Of a stretch of DNA of 64,000 bases, positions 10,699-20,270 are shown piece by piece (positions within the stretch are counted from its first letter, which is position 1; every line of letters starts with the position of its first letter). The stretch is from Flavobacteriales bacterium. GTDB taxonomy: Bacteria > Bacteroidota > Bacteroidia > Flavobacteriales_C > GCA-002722245. A model generated the notes under the pieces. The model saw only the letters and a list, made by a program, of their open reading frames with translations, did no database searches and was not told where the DNA came from. The stretch is taken from positions 117,561 through 181,560 of the forward strand of contig PBEC01000008.1 in the NCBI GenBank assembly GCA_002717515.1, read 5' to 3'. Position numbers and translations under genes: made by a program.

Positions 10699-10791
10699 AG
10701 CGTATAAATGAAAAAAAACAAGTCGAGCTCGAAAAAGAGCTTTATTAGATCAGCAAAACGATCTTAATTAGAAAGAGTCAAAATAAGTAGT

Positions 10792-11739
10792 TCACCTCCG
10801 TTTACCTCTCAAATAAATCTTTTCTCCTTCCTTTGGGGTGTATCCCTCTGTCCAATTATTTCTTCGGTATAAATGTTTTAATTTAATTCCAAATTGTTGT
10901 GATATTCGATATGGACAATCCCCCGCCTTGGCAAAATATATCTTTTGAGTACCTCTTGAACGCTTAGGCTGTAAATATACAGCACTCCCAATTTGAAGGG
11001 TTGTATCGGAATTACAATCGTTGTACGAAAAAAGTCGAGAAAGAGAAATATTGAATCTTTTAGAAATACTGTAATAAGTATCGCCTTTTTTGACCTCTAT
11101 ATATTTAATCCAATTTGACGAAATTTTAACTTCATAATTAAATTTATTTGTTTGTTTTTTTAATTCTTGATTGGTCTTTTTATGAAAACTTCCTTTTTTC
11201 TTATTCTTTTGTTTAATTTTCAGCTTTTCTTGCGTTACAAATCGATTCAAATCATAACGTTCAATCATATCAATTAGTAAAACAGCATACCGCTTGTTTG
11301 TGGCATAACCCGCATTTTTTAATCCTTTACACCACCCTTTATAGTCGGTCAATTTTAAATTAAAAAGGGAAGCGTATCGTTTACTCCCTTTTAAAAAATC
11401 AGAATGATCTCTATAAGATTGCCAAACCGTTTTGTATTTACGAAAACATTCATTTTTCTTATCATCGTCTAAGCGGTATATGTCGCCTGTCCAGGAAGAA
11501 TGACATTTTATACCAAAGTGATTATTTGCATTTTTAGCCAATTCACTGTTTCCATATCCGCTCTCCAACATACCCTGGGCAAGAGTAATACTTGCTGGAA
11601 CTCCCGATCTATTCATTTCTTTTACTGCATCGGCCTTATACGTTTCAATATACTCACTAGGAGTTATCTTTTTGGCGTAAATAGAATGACAAAAGAAGCT
11701 AACTAACAGGAAAATAAATGGGTTTATTTTCATTCTCAA
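10792..11739 (-). CDS. Glucosaminidase-domain peptidoglycan hydrolase with two LysM motifs
   Basis: ASITLAQGMLESGYGNSELAKNANNHFGIKC; LysM-like YIEVKKGDTYYSISKRFNISLSRLFSYN and IYFAKAGDCPYRISQQFGIKLKHLYRRNN. Confidence 0.9.
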   Translation of the reverse strand: MRMKINPFIFLLVSFFCHSIYAKKITPSEYIETYKADAVKEMNRSGVPASITLAQGMLESGYGNSELAKNANNHFGIKCHSSWTGDIYRLDDDKKNECFRKYKTVWQSYRDHSDFLKGSKRYASLFNLKLTDYKGWCKGLKNAGYATNKRYAVLLIDMIERYDLNRFVTQEKLKIKQKNKKKGSFHKKTNQELKKQTNKFNYEVKISSNWIKYIEVKKGDTYYSISKRFNISLSRLFSYNDCNSDTTLQIGSAVYLQPKRSRGTQKIYFAKAGDCPYRISQQFGIKLKHLYRRNNWTEGYTPKEGEKIYLRGKRR

Positions 11740-13424
11740 AAATTATAATCGATACCTACCAGCATATTAAAACCATAATTAGCATACTGATCCCAACGCT
11801 GGTGCTTGGTATTCAAAATATTATTTGTTTTAATGAAAGCACCTAGTTTTCGAGAGTAATTGTATCGAAAATCGATATTAAAATCAAAAATAGGATTCAG
11901 AGTGATGTTATTTGCAACTCCATTTTCATCAAAGGATTTTATTCCAAGTTGCTCTCCATAGTAGAATAAATCAGTTCCTAACACAAATTTATCCTGAAGT
12001 TTGTATCTCAACCTTGTTTCTCCATAAAGTGCAGGTAAGTGATATGCATCTAAATTGCGAACATCGTACAAATTAAATTCAACCTTGGTCAATACATTTA
12101 ACTTTTTACCTTCATGTAAAAACTCAAGAAATCCTTGTCTATTAACTACTGTATCACTCACAACATTAAACTCCATGAAAGGGTTATCGCTTAAATTATA
12201 ATAAATGGGCATAGACTTAAATCGTCGGTATCGAAAACCGAGGCTAAAACTCGAATTCGTGCTGAATGCACCTTTAATTCCCCCCATAAAATCTAAAGGA
12301 ACATTTACATTAAGGACATCCTGATAATTTGCAACAAAAGGATTTTCATACACATAATCCAAATAAGAAATTCTTTGGTAGTCGTTTTGTAACCTACCAA
12401 AAATATGCAAGACATCTTTCACAAAAGACCAATCTCCTTCCAGATAAGGCATAGCATTCAATTCTTTATTATTACTTTGATAAAATGTTTTTAACCCAAC
12501 TGTAAAATCGATTTCTTGAAATTGCAAATCAAAAGATGGGAATATATTGAAATAAAACGACTCATGATCTTTAAAAGGCCTACCAGAATTCAAATAACTT
12601 GTTCGATAATTTAACTTAAAAACTCCTTTGAACCAATCGTATTTTGACCAGTTTAAATATTTATTAAAATCTGCATCAAAATCAATTTTATGTTCAACAA
12701 CAGCCATATTATCCAGAGAAATTTCATTGTATTTCACTCCAAAATCATAGCCTAATTTTAACGGGTCATTTGATGAGGTTTTAAAACCCGTTTCAACACT
12801 AAATTTACCTACGCCTCGTTTAAAATCATTTTCATTAAATGACAGAAATTGGTCTTTATCAAAGCCATGAAAATTAAACATATTATTTTCATAGTCAGCA
12901 GAACCATAAAACAATTTTCCATTAAAAAACCTTTTCCCATATAAGGCAACCGTAGAATTTCCGTAAAGAGCATCAATCGGTGAACCAACTTGTTGTTTTT
13001 GAGAAAAATGAGTCGCATCAAAACCAAAACTATACTTTCTATTTCTAAGAGTGGAATAGCTCAACTCCGCCATTGGGGAAGTTCTAAAATCATTAACTCC
13101 CATTGCAACATAACGCCTTCTAATTTTTTGCAAAGGTTCCACCATCCTAATTTTTGGTGCCTTTATAGTTTTAATTTTGAAATCAGACGATGTTTTTTTA
13201 TCCAAAAAGAAATATTTAACCTCTGTTTCTATTTTTGATGAATCTTGAAAAAGTGGGTCATCGCCAATTTTTTTACCATAATTAACGGTCACCTTACCTT
13301 CTCCAGGAATATAGATTTTCATTCCGTCAACTACCTTAGTTGTATCGTTTAACTGATTTTGTCCAATTGCACCAAATGATAGAGCAATCAAAAAAGGAAT
13401 AATATTTCGGTACTTTTGTATCAT
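11736..13424 (-). CDS. Outer membrane beta-barrel protein lacking a recognisable TonB plug
   Basis: Signal peptide, amphipathic beta-strand repeats, C-terminal phenylalanine (LVGIDYNF). Confidence 0.7.
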   Translation of the reverse strand: MIQKYRNIIPFLIALSFGAIGQNQLNDTTKVVDGMKIYIPGEGKVTVNYGKKIGDDPLFQDSSKIETEVKYFFLDKKTSSDFKIKTIKAPKIRMVEPLQKIRRRYVAMGVNDFRTSPMAELSYSTLRNRKYSFGFDATHFSQKQQVGSPIDALYGNSTVALYGKRFFNGKLFYGSADYENNMFNFHGFDKDQFLSFNENDFKRGVGKFSVETGFKTSSNDPLKLGYDFGVKYNEISLDNMAVVEHKIDFDADFNKYLNWSKYDWFKGVFKLNYRTSYLNSGRPFKDHESFYFNIFPSFDLQFQEIDFTVGLKTFYQSNNKELNAMPYLEGDWSFVKDVLHIFGRLQNDYQRISYLDYVYENPFVANYQDVLNVNVPLDFMGGIKGAFSTNSSFSLGFRYRRFKSMPIYYNLSDNPFMEFNVVSDTVVNRQGFLEFLHEGKKLNVLTKVEFNLYDVRNLDAYHLPALYGETRLRYKLQDKFVLGTDLFYYGEQLGIKSFDENGVANNITLNPIFDFNIDFRYNYSRKLGAFIKTNNILNTKHQRWDQYANYGFNMLVGIDYNF

Positions 13425-13425
13425 C

Positions 13426-16400
13426 TTATTTTTGATTTAAGGAATCAGTTGGAGTTGTTGATTCAAAATTCAATGTATCTAGTGGTTCATCATCCTCCTC
13501 TTCCTCGATATTGAATAACTCTTCGCTAACATTTTCTTCATCTCCAAGATCAATAAACACTTCTTCTTTTTCTACAACCTTCAAAGCAGCCTCTTCAATG
13601 AATTTAATTTCAGCAAGCCTTTTGTTTACTTCGTCAATAATTTTTTGATCACTTGAATGTTCAAGAACATTTTTTAAAGCATATTTAGCATCCACTAATG
13701 CTTCATTTTTAATTAAAATATCAGCCAAAAGAATGTACCCTTTTGAGTACCAGTACGGATAATTTGAGAACTCCTTCAACAAACGGATAGAGAGCTCCTG
13801 ACTGGTTTTATAATCCTCTTGTAAGTACTTTATATAAGACATTTGATATATTGCCTCCGCAGCCATTACTTTTTGAGTTTCTCCTGCAATTTTTTCATAA
13901 GCAGTATAGGCTTCATTGTATTTATGAGACTGGAAATAAGCATTTCCTAATAATAATCGAGCTTGAAACTTATTATAATTCTCAACTAGCTTATTGCCCT
14001 CAACAAGTAATGCATACTTTACTGTTGATTCAAAATCTTCCAGATTTGAATATGCAATCATTAAACCAACCAAAGCATCCTTCTCATAAACATCATACTC
14101 TGTTTTTTCTACCAAAAGTAAAAACCTTCCAATTGCTTTTTGATACTCGTCATTTCCCATATAAATGGATGAGGACTTGTACAGAGCTTCTTCAGTCCAC
14201 TCTCCATATGGTGCATCAATAACTTTTTCAAAATATGGTAAAGATTGCTCTTCTTTTTTGAGAGCATAATAACTTTCAGCAATCATATAATTTGCATCGT
14301 TGGCAAAAATCCCATTGGGAAAATCTTTTAGATAAGCTTCTAATTTACCCGTTGCTACAGTATATTCACCTTCCTTATAATATCCTTTAGCACTCTCAAA
14401 AACAAGGGTGTCTTTTGCTCCCATTGACTCATCAGGCAACCCTAAATTAGCTCTGAAATTCAGATAACGCTCTACATTTTTCAAATCAAAGGTTGCAACC
14501 TGTCTCAAACCTCTAAGAGCATTAGCTGCATATTCTGTTTTTGGATCTTTTTGTACAGCTGCCTCGAATAATTGGGCCGATTCCTCAAACAACTTCCTGT
14601 CCCGTTTAATATTTGCCATCTTGTTCAAAGATTGCTGAACTAAGGCTGTGTTGTTCTCATGATTGTCAACAATATCTTGAAAATATTTATATGCAATATC
14701 AAATTTTTCGAGTCTTTGATAATAAACATCACCCGCTTTAAATTTTGAATCATCAATATACTTACTGGCAGGGAAATTAAATATTAAATTTTCAAAAGCT
14801 TCAGCTTCCAGCTCGTACTTATTCAAAAGTTTATAAGCCTGACCAAGTTGAAAATAACCATAATCAGTTTCTCTTTCACCAATTTTAATAGCTTCTTTAT
14901 AATAATTAACGGCATGAATTAATTCATTTTGCTTTTCAGAACCAGTCAAACTATTGCTAAGAATTAAATAAGCATCTCCTGTTCTGAGATAAGCATCTTT
15001 AATCTTATCTGTAGGTTTATCGTTTGCATGTTTATTTATATAATTTCTATACGCTTTTATAGCAGGGCCATATTCTCGCAAACGCATATTTGTATATCCC
15101 AATTGATAATCAACTTCTTTATACTCATCTAAAAGTATAGCTCCAGGACAAGACTTAAATACCTCATATTGTGCCAAAGCTGCTTTATATTCGTTTAACT
15201 TGTAAAAAGATTCTGCCTTCCAATAGTTTGCAAGTGCAACAATTTCTCGATCCTCAGGCGTTTTTAGCGATTTATTGAAATAATATATCGCCTTCCTAAA
15301 ATTTTCCAACTCACCCCTATTAACAAACCCTATTTTTTGATTATTAAATTCCTGAACTCCCTTGTAATAGGTTACTTTTTGGTACGCATAATTTAAATCA
15401 GGACCTTTATCTTTTATTTTTTCTAATGCCCTTATTGCTCTGGGATAATCTTTTGTATTCAAGTAAACATTCAATAAAATTTTTCTTGCTCGATCCACAT
15501 TTGAAGAATTTGGATATTTAGCGATGTAATTTTCAAGTGCTATAATACTCTCATGATATGGATCAATATCAAGTTCAAAAGAAAGTTTAGCATAATTGAA
15601 AAGCGCATTTTCAGTGATATCAAAATCATGATGATTTTTATGTGCATTTCTAAAGGCTCTTCTCGCTGCTCTTTTGTTATTCAGATGGATGTAACAATCA
15701 CCGGAATAATACATAGACAACTGCCCCAACTTAGACTCATCATCTGAGGATTTATTAAAATTATTTAAAGCCTTTTTATACTCTGCATTTTTATAATAAG
15801 AATATCCCAACTGGAAATAAGCCATTGTATCCATTTGACTTACTTTCTCCTTGAACTTTTCAAAATAAACAACAGTGCTGTCGTAATTTCCCAGCTTATA
15901 AAAACCCTCTCCAACTAATCGCGCAATTTCAGGAGCTCTTTTAGTATTGGATTTTTTTAAAAATGGAGCTCCATAGGCAACCAACTCTTCATTTTTGTTT
16001 TGCAAGTATAAAATTTGAGTAATGTAATAAGGTACAATTGGAGCAAAAACAGAATCGTTCTCTAAACTTTTAAACTCCTTAAAAGCAATCTCATTATAAT
16101 TAAACTTGTATGATAAATGAGCAAAATAAAACTGAGAAGATTTTTGATAATCACTAACTACAGATTTTGCTTTATGAAACATTTTTTGAGCTTCAGAAAA
16201 CTTCTTTTTACGAAACAATGCATACCCATACTTAAATTGATATTCAGGCACTTCATTTAGTTCCAAATCATTTTCATCAACTTGCTCAAACCATTTTAGA
16301 GCGCTTGACCATCTTTTTTTACGGTAGTTGTATTGTCCCAATTGAAATCTTGCGCGACGTACTTTAGGACTTTGAGGATGATTTTCAATAAATCGAATAA

Positions 16401-16680
16401 ATAAATACTCTGCATCTTGATTAAACAATTCTAATGCGCATAAAGCGACATAGTACTCCGCATTCATTTTAACCTCTGAGTGAGGCTCATCAATTTCATC
16501 GTAAATACGCTTAAATTTTCTTTGAGCTGCCACATATTTCTCAGCAGCAAAAAGCTCCTTTGCCCTCTTAAAATCAGCATTATCGTGAGCATACACTAAG
16601 CTTTGTTGTGCATTAACAATATTTACCGCAAAAAATAGGATAAGAAGCACTGTAGTTTTTATCAATCTCATTCGATACAT
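13426..16680 (-). CDS. Large periplasmic/secreted tetratricopeptide-repeat protein
   Basis: 1084 aa, signal peptide, many TPR motifs, acidic C-terminus. Confidence 0.85.
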   Translation of the reverse strand: MYRMRLIKTTVLLILFFAVNIVNAQQSLVYAHDNADFKRAKELFAAEKYVAAQRKFKRIYDEIDEPHSEVKMNAEYYVALCALELFNQDAEYLFIRFIENHPQSPKVRRARFQLGQYNYRKKRWSSALKWFEQVDENDLELNEVPEYQFKYGYALFRKKKFSEAQKMFHKAKSVVSDYQKSSQFYFAHLSYKFNYNEIAFKEFKSLENDSVFAPIVPYYITQILYLQNKNEELVAYGAPFLKKSNTKRAPEIARLVGEGFYKLGNYDSTVVYFEKFKEKVSQMDTMAYFQLGYSYYKNAEYKKALNNFNKSSDDESKLGQLSMYYSGDCYIHLNNKRAARRAFRNAHKNHHDFDITENALFNYAKLSFELDIDPYHESIIALENYIAKYPNSSNVDRARKILLNVYLNTKDYPRAIRALEKIKDKGPDLNYAYQKVTYYKGVQEFNNQKIGFVNRGELENFRKAIYYFNKSLKTPEDREIVALANYWKAESFYKLNEYKAALAQYEVFKSCPGAILLDEYKEVDYQLGYTNMRLREYGPAIKAYRNYINKHANDKPTDKIKDAYLRTGDAYLILSNSLTGSEKQNELIHAVNYYKEAIKIGERETDYGYFQLGQAYKLLNKYELEAEAFENLIFNFPASKYIDDSKFKAGDVYYQRLEKFDIAYKYFQDIVDNHENNTALVQQSLNKMANIKRDRKLFEESAQLFEAAVQKDPKTEYAANALRGLRQVATFDLKNVERYLNFRANLGLPDESMGAKDTLVFESAKGYYKEGEYTVATGKLEAYLKDFPNGIFANDANYMIAESYYALKKEEQSLPYFEKVIDAPYGEWTEEALYKSSSIYMGNDEYQKAIGRFLLLVEKTEYDVYEKDALVGLMIAYSNLEDFESTVKYALLVEGNKLVENYNKFQARLLLGNAYFQSHKYNEAYTAYEKIAGETQKVMAAEAIYQMSYIKYLQEDYKTSQELSIRLLKEFSNYPYWYSKGYILLADILIKNEALVDAKYALKNVLEHSSDQKIIDEVNKRLAEIKFIEEAALKVVEKEEVFIDLGDEENVSEELFNIEEEEDDEPLDTLNFESTTPTDSLNQK

Positions 16681-16961
16681 TTTATCATTTAAAGCTTGGC
16701 TGAATGAAGAGAAAATTATATTCTTTCCAATTAAATCTGCTCAAAGGCAAACTATACCTAAATTAAAAATACTACTGTCGAAGGTACTCAACGAATAAGC
16801 CAAAGTTTTCTTATCAACGAATTATTGTGAAATAAAGTATTGAGATTGATAGAGTTACTAAGTTAAAACAACGTTAAATATTGCACTTTACAAGAATTAT
16901 TAAACATTTTTCATCTGTTAATCAAATAATTAGATTAACTTGCGGTCATAATTATAATACA

Positions 16962-17153
16962 ATGGCAAAAGGTACAGTAAAATTTTTCAATGATTCCAAA
17001 GGTTTTGGATTTATTGTAGACGAAGAAACAGGGAAAGATATTTTTGTTCACGTTTCTGGATTAGTTGATGAAGTTAAAGAAAATGATGAAGTTACTTTCG
17101 ATGTAGCCGATGGACGAAAAGGTCCAAACGCTGTAGACGTTAGACTAGCATAA
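16962..17153 (+). CDS. CspA-family cold-shock protein
   Basis: MAKGTVKFFNDSKGFGFIVDEETGKDIFVHVSGL, 63 aa; start at internal ATG 16962 of the longer ORF. Confidence 0.95.
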   Translation: MAKGTVKFFNDSKGFGFIVDEETGKDIFVHVSGLVDEVKENDEVTFDVADGRKGPNAVDVRLA

Positions 17154-17175
17154 AATATTTTTTTACTTGATTACT

Positions 17176-17203
17176 AAGGCCATCATCTGATGGCCTTTTT
17201 TTT
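17176..17203 (+). terminator. Terminator of the cold-shock gene
   Basis: AAGGCCATCATCTGATGGCCTT followed by T-run. Confidence 0.8.
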
Positions 17204-17229
17204 GCCCAAAATTAAATTCAGAAAAACAG

Positions 17230-18267
17230 TTAGAGTTTAGGATGGGATACCTTTCCAGAACATGAATCACTGGAAGCTCCTGTGACTGAGCTTAAAATAT
17301 TGATCTTATTTTTAATTCTTAAGTACCCCAATAAACCAAAAATTATAGCCTCCTTAAAATCGATAATATCTGATTCAGGTAATATTTTTTGACACTCTGA
17401 ATATTTATCGATGCAACTCATAAGAAACAAATTTTTGGCTCCACCACCTGTAAACAAAGCTTTTTTTGAAGAACCTTTCAGATACCCCCCTATTATTTGA
17501 CCAATATGTTCGTAATAAGTTCTAAGTTTATCTTCTATTGAAGAATTAAAATCACTTAATATCGGCAGAAAATCTTTCTCTAACTTCTCAAAACCCATAC
17601 TTTTTCCTACATCATAGTAAGACCAGCTGTTTAATTTTTCCAGAAGATCTTTTCGAACTCTTCCTGATTTCCCTAAATCACCATTGCGATCAAATTCATA
17701 CCCCAGTTTATTTGCTAGAATATTTGACACAATATTACAGGGCGAAATGTCTTTAGCAATCCGTTTGCTTTGAAAAGTTGTACTGTAATTCGATATCCCT
17801 CCAAGATTCACACAATAATCGTAATCTGAAAATAAAATATCGTCACCAACTGGAACAAGTGGTGCTCCTTGACCTCCCTTTGAAACATCCAACGACCGAA
17901 AATCGCCAACCGTTTCAATACCCGTTACTGAAGATATATTATCTAAATTTCCAATTTGAAAAGTAATCCCTTTTTCGGGCTCATGATAAACAGTATGTCC
18001 ATGAGAAGATATCAAGTCGGGGCTTTTTTTACCTTTTAAAAACAACACAGATTGTTGCCCTAGAAAATCACCATAATCCTTATGTAATTGAGACAATTGA
18101 CTTTTTGACAAATCTCTGGCCTTCTTAAGAGTAGACACCCATTGATTCGGGTATTTTACAGTTGATGCTGAAATAAGCTCATAGGTTTTTCCATCATTGG
18201 TAAATTCCATGAGAGCCATGTCCAAACCATCCAGGCTTGTTCCTGACATTAAACCTAAAACAATCAT
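17230..18267 (-). CDS. anmK: Anhydro-N-acetylmuramic acid kinase
   Basis: MIVLGLMSGTSLDGLDMALMEF..., SHGHTVYHEP, FTGGGAKNLFL. Confidence 0.93.
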   Translation of the reverse strand: MIVLGLMSGTSLDGLDMALMEFTNDGKTYELISASTVKYPNQWVSTLKKARDLSKSQLSQLHKDYGDFLGQQSVLFLKGKKSPDLISSHGHTVYHEPEKGITFQIGNLDNISSVTGIETVGDFRSLDVSKGGQGAPLVPVGDDILFSDYDYCVNLGGISNYSTTFQSKRIAKDISPCNIVSNILANKLGYEFDRNGDLGKSGRVRKDLLEKLNSWSYYDVGKSMGFEKLEKDFLPILSDFNSSIEDKLRTYYEHIGQIIGGYLKGSSKKALFTGGGAKNLFLMSCIDKYSECQKILPESDIIDFKEAIIFGLLGYLRIKNKINILSSVTGASSDSCSGKVSHPKL

Positions 18268-18309
18268 AAATGAATATATCGAAAGATAGGCTAAGAATGT
18301 TACCTTAAT

Positions 18310-18900
18310 TTAAAAATATTGCATATAGTTCCTGACATCGATGCTCATCATACCAGCTTTTCGGGCAGCTTCCAAACCAGGGTTACCATCTTCAAAAACA
18401 ACACAATCTTTTGGTTTAAGCCCCATTTCAAAAGCGGCTCTTAAAAAAGTTTCTGGATGTGGCTTGTGATTTTCAACATCATCACAAGTAACTACAGTGT
18501 CAAAAAAGTCATTAAAACCTATAGCTTTAAGTGTTAGTTCAACCGATTTTCTTTGTCCTCCACTTCCAATTGCCATAGGAATTTTCCCTTTATACGATAG
18601 AGCTATTTTTGCAACAATTTCGATTGGCTTTACCAATGAGAGAAGCTGAAGGAACTTAGACTCTTTCTCAATACCCAAATCAGTCCCATCCACACCCTTA
18701 ATATTCAATTTAGATATTAAATTTCTAAAAACCTCTAGGGTAGGTTTTCCAGCCTCTTCATAAAAATAACTCTCCGGGAAATCAAACCCTCTTTTATTAC
18801 ATACAAATTGACACGCCATATAATGAATAGGCATGGTATCTGCCAAAGTTCCGTCTAAATCAAAAATGAAACCTTTAAAATCAGAGGGAAGTTTTATCAC
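18310..18900 (-). CDS. HAD-superfamily hydrolase (beta-phosphoglucomutase-like)
   Basis: FDLDGTLADTMPIHY, GSGGQRKSVE, VVFEDGNPGLEAARKAGM. Confidence 0.9.
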   Translation of the reverse strand: MIKLPSDFKGFIFDLDGTLADTMPIHYMACQFVCNKRGFDFPESYFYEEAGKPTLEVFRNLISKLNIKGVDGTDLGIEKESKFLQLLSLVKPIEIVAKIALSYKGKIPMAIGSGGQRKSVELTLKAIGFNDFFDTVVTCDDVENHKPHPETFLRAAFEMGLKPKDCVVFEDGNPGLEAARKAGMMSIDVRNYMQYF

Positions 18901-18902
18901 AA

Positions 18903-20270
18903 TTAAAACGTAAAATATTGATTTATTAATTTAGGAATAATCCTTCTCTTCACATAAGAATCTGCTTTTGAATAGGCATCCAAAGAGGCTTTTAACTTAC
19001 TCAACTGTAACCCTCTGGTTGATTGGATAACCTCTGAAAAAACGATTTCTCCATTACTTTTTTTATTTACATCAATCGTACCCGTCAATTCAACTTGGTG
19101 AGCTCCTCTGGTACTTCCTATAAACTTTGTATCAGAACTTATAAGCATAATTAAATCAGCCTCTGATTTTGAAGAAACGACTTGAAAACCCCTGGAGATT
19201 AAAACTTGTTTTGCAGTAAGAGTTAAAGAAGGTTTTTTTCTTTTTCCAAATTCTTTTTCATTGGACTCTATGAATATTTTAGGTGGAGTTACATTGATTT
19301 TTATTTTACCCGTTTTCATGGGAATATAATTCAGTAATTTTAGTACTATTTTATCTTTTGTCTGATTTTCCGTCAATTCTTCAAAATCCAAATTTGCGAT
19401 AACATACTGTTCCTTTTTACTTTGTTTTATTTTACCCAAAGAAACTCCAGCCCTTCCAAACTCATCAGATTGAATGTTATAATTTTTAAAAAAAACAGCC
19501 TTATACTGACACTTCAAAGGTATTTGGGACAAAAACACTCCATCAGAGTTCTTAACAAGAAAATAAACATCTTCTTCTTTTAAATAATCGCCCAACAAAA
19601 CATCGTACTCAGTTTTTGAAGGAATAATAGTTATTTCACTAACCATTTCTTGAGTATAACTCATTACTTCAGTGGCAAAGCAAACCTCTTTACCATCAAT
19701 AACTGTTTTCAAAGGCTGATCGAGATACTTACTAACACTTTCAAGTGATTTAATACTCAAAATAAATGCATCGTGATAATTATTTTTATCGTGATTTTCC
19801 TTCGACCTTCTAAAAAAATCTTTTCCAAGCGTTAAAGCTTTTTCAATTCGATCTTTTTTTATTTGAGCATATTTTATTTTCGATAAACGATAACAAACCC
19901 AGTATTCATTTTCATCCTCCCATACGCCAACAAGCTCATAACCCTCTATTTCTTCTGAAGACTTTATTCTTATATTTTGTTCATATTCTTGATTAAAATC
20001 TCCTCCGGTTTCTAGTGTTTTTAAAACCGATTCGGCTGAAATATTAACAGAAATTTCACTTGCTAAATTTTCTAACGCTCCTCGTTTGGCTTTCTCTCTG
20101 TAGTCTGAACTCGTTTTCTGAATACTATATACACCAACATAGTAATCGATATTAACGGGAGTTGATTTTACCCAGGATGGAGGATTATTTCTTTTAAGAG
20201 CCCGTTCCTCACTTGATTTACAACCAATGATCAAAAAACATAAAAATATATATGAAAAATATCTGGCCAT
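18903..20270 (-). CDS. LPP20-family lipoprotein
   Basis: Lipobox LIIGCKSS, LPP20-like NPPSWVKSTP...YYVGVYS..A..GALENLASEISVNI. Confidence 0.75.
   Translation of the reverse strand: MARYFSYIFLCFLIIGCKSSEERALKRNNPPSWVKSTPVNIDYYVGVYSIQKTSSDYREKAKRGALENLASEISVNISAESVLKTLETGGDFNQEYEQNIRIKSSEEIEGYELVGVWEDENEYWVCYRLSKIKYAQIKKDRIEKALTLGKDFFRRSKENHDKNNYHDAFILSIKSLESVSKYLDQPLKTVIDGKEVCFATEVMSYTQEMVSEITIIPSKTEYDVLLGDYLKEEDVYFLVKNSDGVFLSQIPLKCQYKAVFFKNYNIQSDEFGRAGVSLGKIKQSKKEQYVIANLDFEELTENQTKDKIVLKLLNYIPMKTGKIKINVTPPKIFIESNEKEFGKRKKPSLTLTAKQVLISRGFQVVSSKSEADLIMLISSDTKFIGSTRGAHQVELTGTIDVNKKSNGEIVFSEVIQSTRGLQLSKLKASLDAYSKADSYVKRRIIPKLINQYFTF

Noticed and set aside
13851-14222. 123-aa plus-strand ORF
   Set aside because: Antisense to the large TPR gene; low-complexity composition typical of a shadow frame
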